Positions 6,905 to 9,327 of a stretch of 9,327 nt of DNA are shown here, piece after piece. The position numbers and the translations under genes were made by a program. Each line of letters opens with the position of its first letter. Within the stretch, counting starts at the first letter, position 1. The notes beneath the pieces are model-generated. The model had not been told where the DNA came from, did no database searches, and saw nothing but the letters and a program-made list of their open reading frames with translations. Source of the stretch: Gammaproteobacteria bacterium (GTDB lineage: Bacteria > Pseudomonadota > Gammaproteobacteria > Pseudomonadales > Azotimanducaceae_A); the NCBI GenBank assembly GCA_002714125.1, contig PAWP01000104.1, positions 25,700-35,026 of the forward strand. The letters run 5' to 3'.

Positions 6905-7711
6905 CTACAGGCGTTCCCTTTCCAGCCATTCGCGAATCAGTCGCGCGGACTCCGTATAGACATCTTCAGAATCGGTACGGGTTCGTTTGAGAATTTTGAA
7001 GCCATGATCGGCAGTGAAGAGCCGGTGCACGGTTGCTCCTTTAACGAACGCTAGGGCCTCGCAGAGCTGTTCTTCTTCCGCCATCTTGTCCCGGCTACCG
7101 GACAAAAACAGCATGGGTTGATTTATAGCTGGCAGATGTGCAGCGCGTTTGATCGCGGGCTTACCTGGCATGTGCAGAGGAAAGGAAAATAGTACTAGGC
7201 CTCTCACCACATCCAGATATTGTTCCGCCAATGCATGGGATGCCATGCGACCTCCAAAGGAGTGTCCACCTAGGAGCAGAGGGCTGCTGGTTCTCGCAAG
7301 CGCTGCCGAGACTACATCGGTGATCACCGTCGTACATACCTCGGGGCGATCGGTCCGGTTTTTCCCCAGCTCCATGTATGGAAACTGGAACCGCAATACA
7401 GCGATACCCTGCGAATTGAGGGCATCACAAATATTCTGCATGTGGGCGTGATTCATACCCGCCCCAGCACCATGGCCAAGAATCAATGTGTGCGAAGGGG
7501 CATCTTTAGAGTCAATCCGGGCGGACACGGCTTCAACGCCACCGACGGTTACTGCAATGGAGAACGCTTCGATGATGGGAGCCTCAATGTGGCCGAAACC
7601 CGGGATATTACCTTCGGTTCGAACTTTGGCCAGGCGCCGTCGAAGACAATCTGCTTGCAAGAGTGGGTGCCATGCTTGGAGCGTGCCGGAATCAGTCTGC
7701 GTATCGGTCAT
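6905..7711 (-). CDS. alpha/beta hydrolase, KANL3/Tex30-like family
   Basis: This is a 268-residue soluble alpha/beta hydrolase related to dienelactone-hydrolase-like enzymes. The oxyanion-side loop GHGAGAGM (79-86) is the family hallmark. GGHSFGGRM (148-156) carries the nucleophile Ser151, LSGSRD (204-208 region) the acid Asp208, and ADHGFK (234-239) the base His236, so the triad is complete. About 55 residues precede the hydrolase core and match nothing I know; family members often start nearer the core. The ATG at 7711 is the first possible start after an in-frame TAA. No good ribosome binding site is seen, and translation may be coupled to the broken small gene whose frame overlaps this start by 20 bases. 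The substrate is probably an ester or thioester, unknown. No frame break is seen. Confidence 0.85.
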   Translation of the reverse strand: MTDTQTDSGTLQAWHPLLQADCLRRRLAKVRTEGNIPGFGHIEAPIIEAFSIAVTVGGVEAVSARIDSKDAPSHTLILGHGAGAGMNHAHMQNICDALNSQGIAVLRFQFPYMELGKNRTDRPEVCTTVITDVVSAALARTSSPLLLGGHSFGGRMASHALAEQYLDVVRGLVLFSFPLHMPGKPAIKRAAHLPAINQPMLFLSGSRDKMAEEEQLCEALAFVKGATVHRLFTADHGFKILKRTRTDSEDVYTESARLIREWLERERL

Positions 7712-7911
7712 GACTGCTAGGTGACCTGACCATTACTGGTAAGTGCGCGGTCTCATGACCACCTTCAAAGTGCTCAGCGAGGCGAGTTGTCTCCGGGAGC
7801 AGTATTGCTGTGTACTGCTTGCCATCGTTTGGATCGCAAGATGCACTGCCATATGGCCATCTATGGCGCAATTGGAGGCGTATACCGCCCTTGGTAAAAA
7901 TACTTCGACAT
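7692..7911 (-). pseudogene. probable small gene broken by two one-base shifts
   Basis: This stretch fills a gap of about 220 bases in an otherwise tight operon. From ATG at 7911 the minus strand reads MSKYFYQGRYTPPIAP and then hits TAG at 7861-7863. One frame back it continues IDGHMAVHLA. After about 7835-7838, one more frame back, it reads DPNDGKQYTAILLPETTRL followed by AEHFEGGHETAHLPVMVRSP, ending with TGA at 7692-7694. Each change is what a missing base would cause. Repaired, it would be about 73 residues, start 20 bases after the CxxC gene and overlap the hydrolase start by 20 bases. Codon use in the last segment looks like coding sequence. I do not recognise the family and see no membrane segment. 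Chance juxtaposition remains possible. Short palindromes in this stretch (GCCATATGGC at 7848-7857; AGCAGTA and TACTGCT arms at 7798-7819) lie inside this reading. Confidence 0.45.
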
Positions 7912-7930
7912 CGAGCAGCCTGTGGCTGAT

Positions 7931-8368
7931 TCAGACGACGTGCAGCCGTTGCAGCCAGCCGGATTCGCCTGGTCTAAGCAGATCCTCACGCCAGGCGGGC
8001 CTGCGGACTCGGGCCTGTTGTGAGGCAAGCACCGCCAAGGCGGGGACTTCCGCTGCGATCACGACGTTTGCCGGCTCTGCGGTGGCGCAGAGTGCAGCGT
8101 GCTCGGCAGACTTTCTCGTGAGATCGCAGAACTCGCTGTGCATGTTGCGCAGAAAAACCGCGACGGGCTCAGCACTAAGCTCAGCCACCGCATAGACGCG
8201 ACAGGTCAGCTTGGGACTGGCCCAGTCTAACAGCCCGAGCAGGCCATACTGCCCACAGCCTCGGCATCGCAAGATGGCATCCGTGACGCCGTTATGGGCA
8301 TCAAGCTCAAATGCCACATCAAGCACTGCGCCAGTTACCAGCCAGTCGTGCAGGTGGGTCTCAGGCAA
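7931..8368 (-). CDS. conserved-looking hypothetical protein with CxxC motif
   Basis: This is a 145-residue protein that I cannot assign to a named family. It begins with TTG at 8368, inside the end of the FMN reductase gene (8-base overlap), so translation is probably coupled. An in-frame stop lies 36 bases upstream (8402-8404), so no ATG start is available before it. The likeliest alternatives are internal GTG codons about 14-17 residues in. Visible features are GVTDAILRCRGCG (27-39) with Cys35 and Cys38 as a possible single knuckle or redox pair. Further cysteines are Cys56, Cys81 and Cys94, and a hydrophobic Ala/Val-rich segment lies around 101-115. There is no signal peptide or clear membrane helix. 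Its place right behind a flavoprotein reductase hints at a redox or metal-binding partner, but that is inference only. The reading frame is clean and ends at TGA 7931-7933. Confidence 0.7.
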   Translation of the reverse strand: MPETHLHDWLVTGAVLDVAFELDAHNGVTDAILRCRGCGQYGLLGLLDWASPKLTCRVYAVAELSAEPVAVFLRNMHSEFCDLTRKSAEHAALCATAEPANVVIAAEVPALAVLASQQARVRRPAWREDLLRPGESGWLQRLHVV

Positions 8369-8930
8369 GGCGGCTCGCCATATCCACGAGACGGGCTGCG
8401 ATCACCTCAGCCTGGCCTAGAGCGCGGTCATCAGTGAGGTTGCCATCATCGTCAAACGCGTCCAGCGCGCGTGGGATAGAAAAAACCTGTGGAAGCACCA
8501 GTGCGCCAGTCCCCGTCATGAAGTTATGGAGTTCTCGACTTGCTCGCATGCCCCCGAGAGAACCTGGGCTGGTACTTGAGATAACGACCAGCTTGTTACG
8601 AAATGGGGCCAGGTCGGGTGTCGCGGATTCGGACCGTGTCGCCCAGTTCAGGGTATTAAGCAGCAGTGGCGTTATATATCCGTTGTATTCGGGACAGCCA
8701 ATCAGCAACCCGTTGTGTGCCTCGATGGCGCGGCGCAACCGCTTGATCCCGTCAGGTTGGCCCTGTTCAGCTTCAAGATCGCCGTCATAGAGTGGTGCCC
8801 CAACGTCACGGAGCGAGATGCGCGTCACTTCTGCGCCCGTTGCTTGGACAGCATCGGTTAGCACGTCCAATGTAAGTTGATTGAAAGATGCGGCGCGTGC
8901 GCTGCCGCAAAAGCATAGAAAGCTGGGCAC
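8361..8930 (-). CDS. NADPH-dependent FMN reductase-like flavoprotein
   Basis: This is a flavodoxin-fold reductase of 189 residues that uses NAD(P)H to reduce FMN, quinones, azo or nitro compounds, or metals; family members include ChrR, AzoR-like and SsuE-type proteins. The phosphate-binding loop near the N-terminus is CGSARAASFN (8-17). PEYNGYITPLLLNTLNWATR (80-99) is the family's central signature, with Leu-Asn where many have Lys-Asn. SPGSLGG (121-127) is the third flavin-binding loop. The frame is open to a GTG at 8966, but GTG at 8930 is chosen because AGGAGG lies six bases before it and because the protein then starts right at the first beta strand. It is the first gene of the minus-strand cluster and overlaps the next gene by eight bases. 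It is divergent from the DUF35 gene. Confidence 0.87.
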   Translation of the reverse strand: MPSFLCFCGSARAASFNQLTLDVLTDAVQATGAEVTRISLRDVGAPLYDGDLEAEQGQPDGIKRLRRAIEAHNGLLIGCPEYNGYITPLLLNTLNWATRSESATPDLAPFRNKLVVISSTSPGSLGGMRASRELHNFMTGTGALVLPQVFSIPRALDAFDDDGNLTDDRALGQAEVIAARLVDMASRLA

Positions 8931-8936
8931 AGTGCG

Positions 8937-8942
8937 CCTCCT
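8937..8942 (-). promoter_or_regulatory. ribosome binding site of the FMN reductase gene
   Basis: The minus strand reads a perfect AGGAGG, six bases before GTG at 8930. It decides for this start over GTG at 8966, which lies upstream of the site. Confidence 0.75.
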
Positions 8943-8992
8943 GTCAAACCAACTGCAGACTTGCACAGGTCACGTGCATGCGGCAAACGCTC

Positions 8993-9028
8993 GCAACCAT
9001 CCCGGCCGTTGGTTGCCCGGCCGGTTGC
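8993..9028. repeat. overlapping inverted repeats in the divergent promoter region
   Basis: GCAACCA (8993-8999) and TGGTTGC (9010-9016) form a perfect seven-base dyad with a ten-base centre. A second perfect dyad, CCGGCCG (9002-9008) and CGGCCGG (9018-9024), overlaps it, so the two hairpins exclude each other. GGTTGC recurs at 9023-9028, giving three copies counting the inverted one. CCCGGCCG occurs at 9001-9008 and 9016-9023. This may be a regulator binding array or an attenuator-like switch. Confidence 0.45.
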
Positions 9029-9041
9029 GGAGGTTTACGCT
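9013..9041 (+). promoter_or_regulatory. weak candidate promoter for the DUF35 gene
   Basis: TTGCCC (9013-9018) and TACGCT (9036-9041) are 17 bases apart, matching four and three of six consensus positions. The -35 box lies in the dyad array. TTTAAT at 9052-9057 is a better -10 on sequence but has no -35 partner. Confidence 0.2.
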
Positions 9042-9065
9042 ATCCCGGAGTTTTAATTCAAATCC

Positions 9066-9070
9066 AGGAG
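9066..9070 (+). promoter_or_regulatory. ribosome binding site of the DUF35 gene
   Basis: AGGAG lies nine bases before the ATG at 9080, with more purines (AGG) directly after. It supports that start. Confidence 0.65.
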
Positions 9071-9079
9071 AGGCCCCGA

Positions 9080-9327
9080 ATGTCAGAAGCAACCGCACCG
9101 CTACCTGTGGTGGATTGGCTGAAACTACCGGATGGCGACGACCCTTACATGGAAGGCCACAAATGCAAGGAATGTGGTGCTGTGTTTTTAGGCGAGCGAG
9201 AGAACTGCTCGAGTTGCGGGAGCCGCGGCGCCATGGAGGCTGTGAAACTGTCGAACACCGGTAAGTTGTACGCGTACTCGATTGTGCACCGTAGCTTCCC
9301 AGGCATAGAAGTACCTTACGTCTCGGC
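9080..9327 (+). CDS. Zn-ribbon/OB-fold DUF35 protein (3' end outside window)
   Basis: The first 82 residues are visible. Four cysteines in two pairs, CKEC (29-32) and CSSC (43-46), form the rubredoxin-like zinc ribbon of the DUF35 family. It is followed by the start of the OB fold, GKLYAYSIVHRSFPG (61-75) and VPYVS, which are typical family segments. DUF35 proteins bind and support thiolase-like or MaoC-like enzymes in lipid and steroid side-chain degradation, by analogy with ChsH2 and the Ltp2 partner. A thiolase/lipid-transfer gene is therefore expected just downstream, outside the window. A ribosome binding site precedes the ATG. The gene is divergent from the FMN reductase, sharing a 149-base control region. 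Confidence 0.88.
   Translation, partial: MSEATAPLPVVDWLKLPDGDDPYMEGHKCKECGAVFLGERENCSSCGSRGAMEAVKLSNTGKLYAYSIVHRSFPGIEVPYVS

Noticed and set aside
7798..7819. Perfect hairpin with AGCAGTA and TACTGCT arms, considered as a terminator or operator
   Set aside because: No T tract follows on either strand, and the stretch falls inside the likely reading of the broken small gene.
7743..8195. 150-residue plus-strand frame
   Set aside because: It is antisense to the CxxC gene and the broken small gene, is Ser/Thr/Cys/Ala-rich and has no ribosome binding site.
8311..8790. 159-residue plus-strand frame
   Set aside because: It is antisense to the FMN reductase gene, whose motifs are clear.
8971..8981. 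Adjacent CACGTG and GCATGC palindromes
   Set aside because: Six-base palindromes are common by chance, and nothing links them to a known site here.

Overview
The window looks like a chromosomal stretch from an aerobic, moderately GC-rich proteobacterium. An environmental or marine gammaproteobacterium is my best guess. That guess rests on a full-length Uup-type ABC-F ATPase and on a dense set of CoA-linked catabolic genes: a family III CoA-transferase, an acyl-CoA dehydrogenase, a DUF35 zinc-ribbon/OB-fold protein, an acetoacetate-decarboxylase-like protein and a D-aminoacylase-like amidohydrolase. I see no RNA gene, CRISPR array, insertion sequence or phage gene.

Layout. Bases 1-426 (+) hold the C-terminal part of an acetoacetate-decarboxylase-like protein whose start lies before the window. 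It converges on a CaiB/BaiF CoA-transferase (- strand, start near 1766). That gene stops early at 639, but its missing family-like C-terminus is readable in the next frame down to 562. Divergent from it is uup (1859-3778, +), followed by an acyl-CoA dehydrogenase (3852-5057, +) with its own candidate promoter and operator. The dehydrogenase converges on a minus-strand cluster. In transcription order the cluster is: an NADPH-dependent FMN reductase-like flavoprotein (8930 to 8361), an unrecognised 145-aa CxxC protein overlapping it by 8 bases (8368 to 7931), a probable small gene broken by two one-base shifts (7911 to 7692), an alpha/beta hydrolase of the KANL3/Tex30 type (7711 to 6905), and a D-aminoacylase-like amidohydrolase (6832 to 5129) with its own strong ribosome binding site. 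Divergent from the cluster, a DUF35 protein starts at 9080 (+) and runs off the right edge.

How the genes may work together. The CoA-transferase can activate an acid as its CoA thioester, the dehydrogenase can desaturate it, and DUF35 proteins usually partner a thiolase-like enzyme in chain shortening. The hydrolase, amidohydrolase and flavoprotein could prepare or detoxify the substrate. The substrate itself cannot be read from the sequence. Uup is a translation/DNA-maintenance ATPase and probably not part of the pathway.

The most useful observations are three apparent one-base deletions. One truncates the CoA-transferase and two break the small gene at 7692-7911. They point either to indel errors in this sequence or to real gene decay. 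I did not find a convincing new defence or mobile system.
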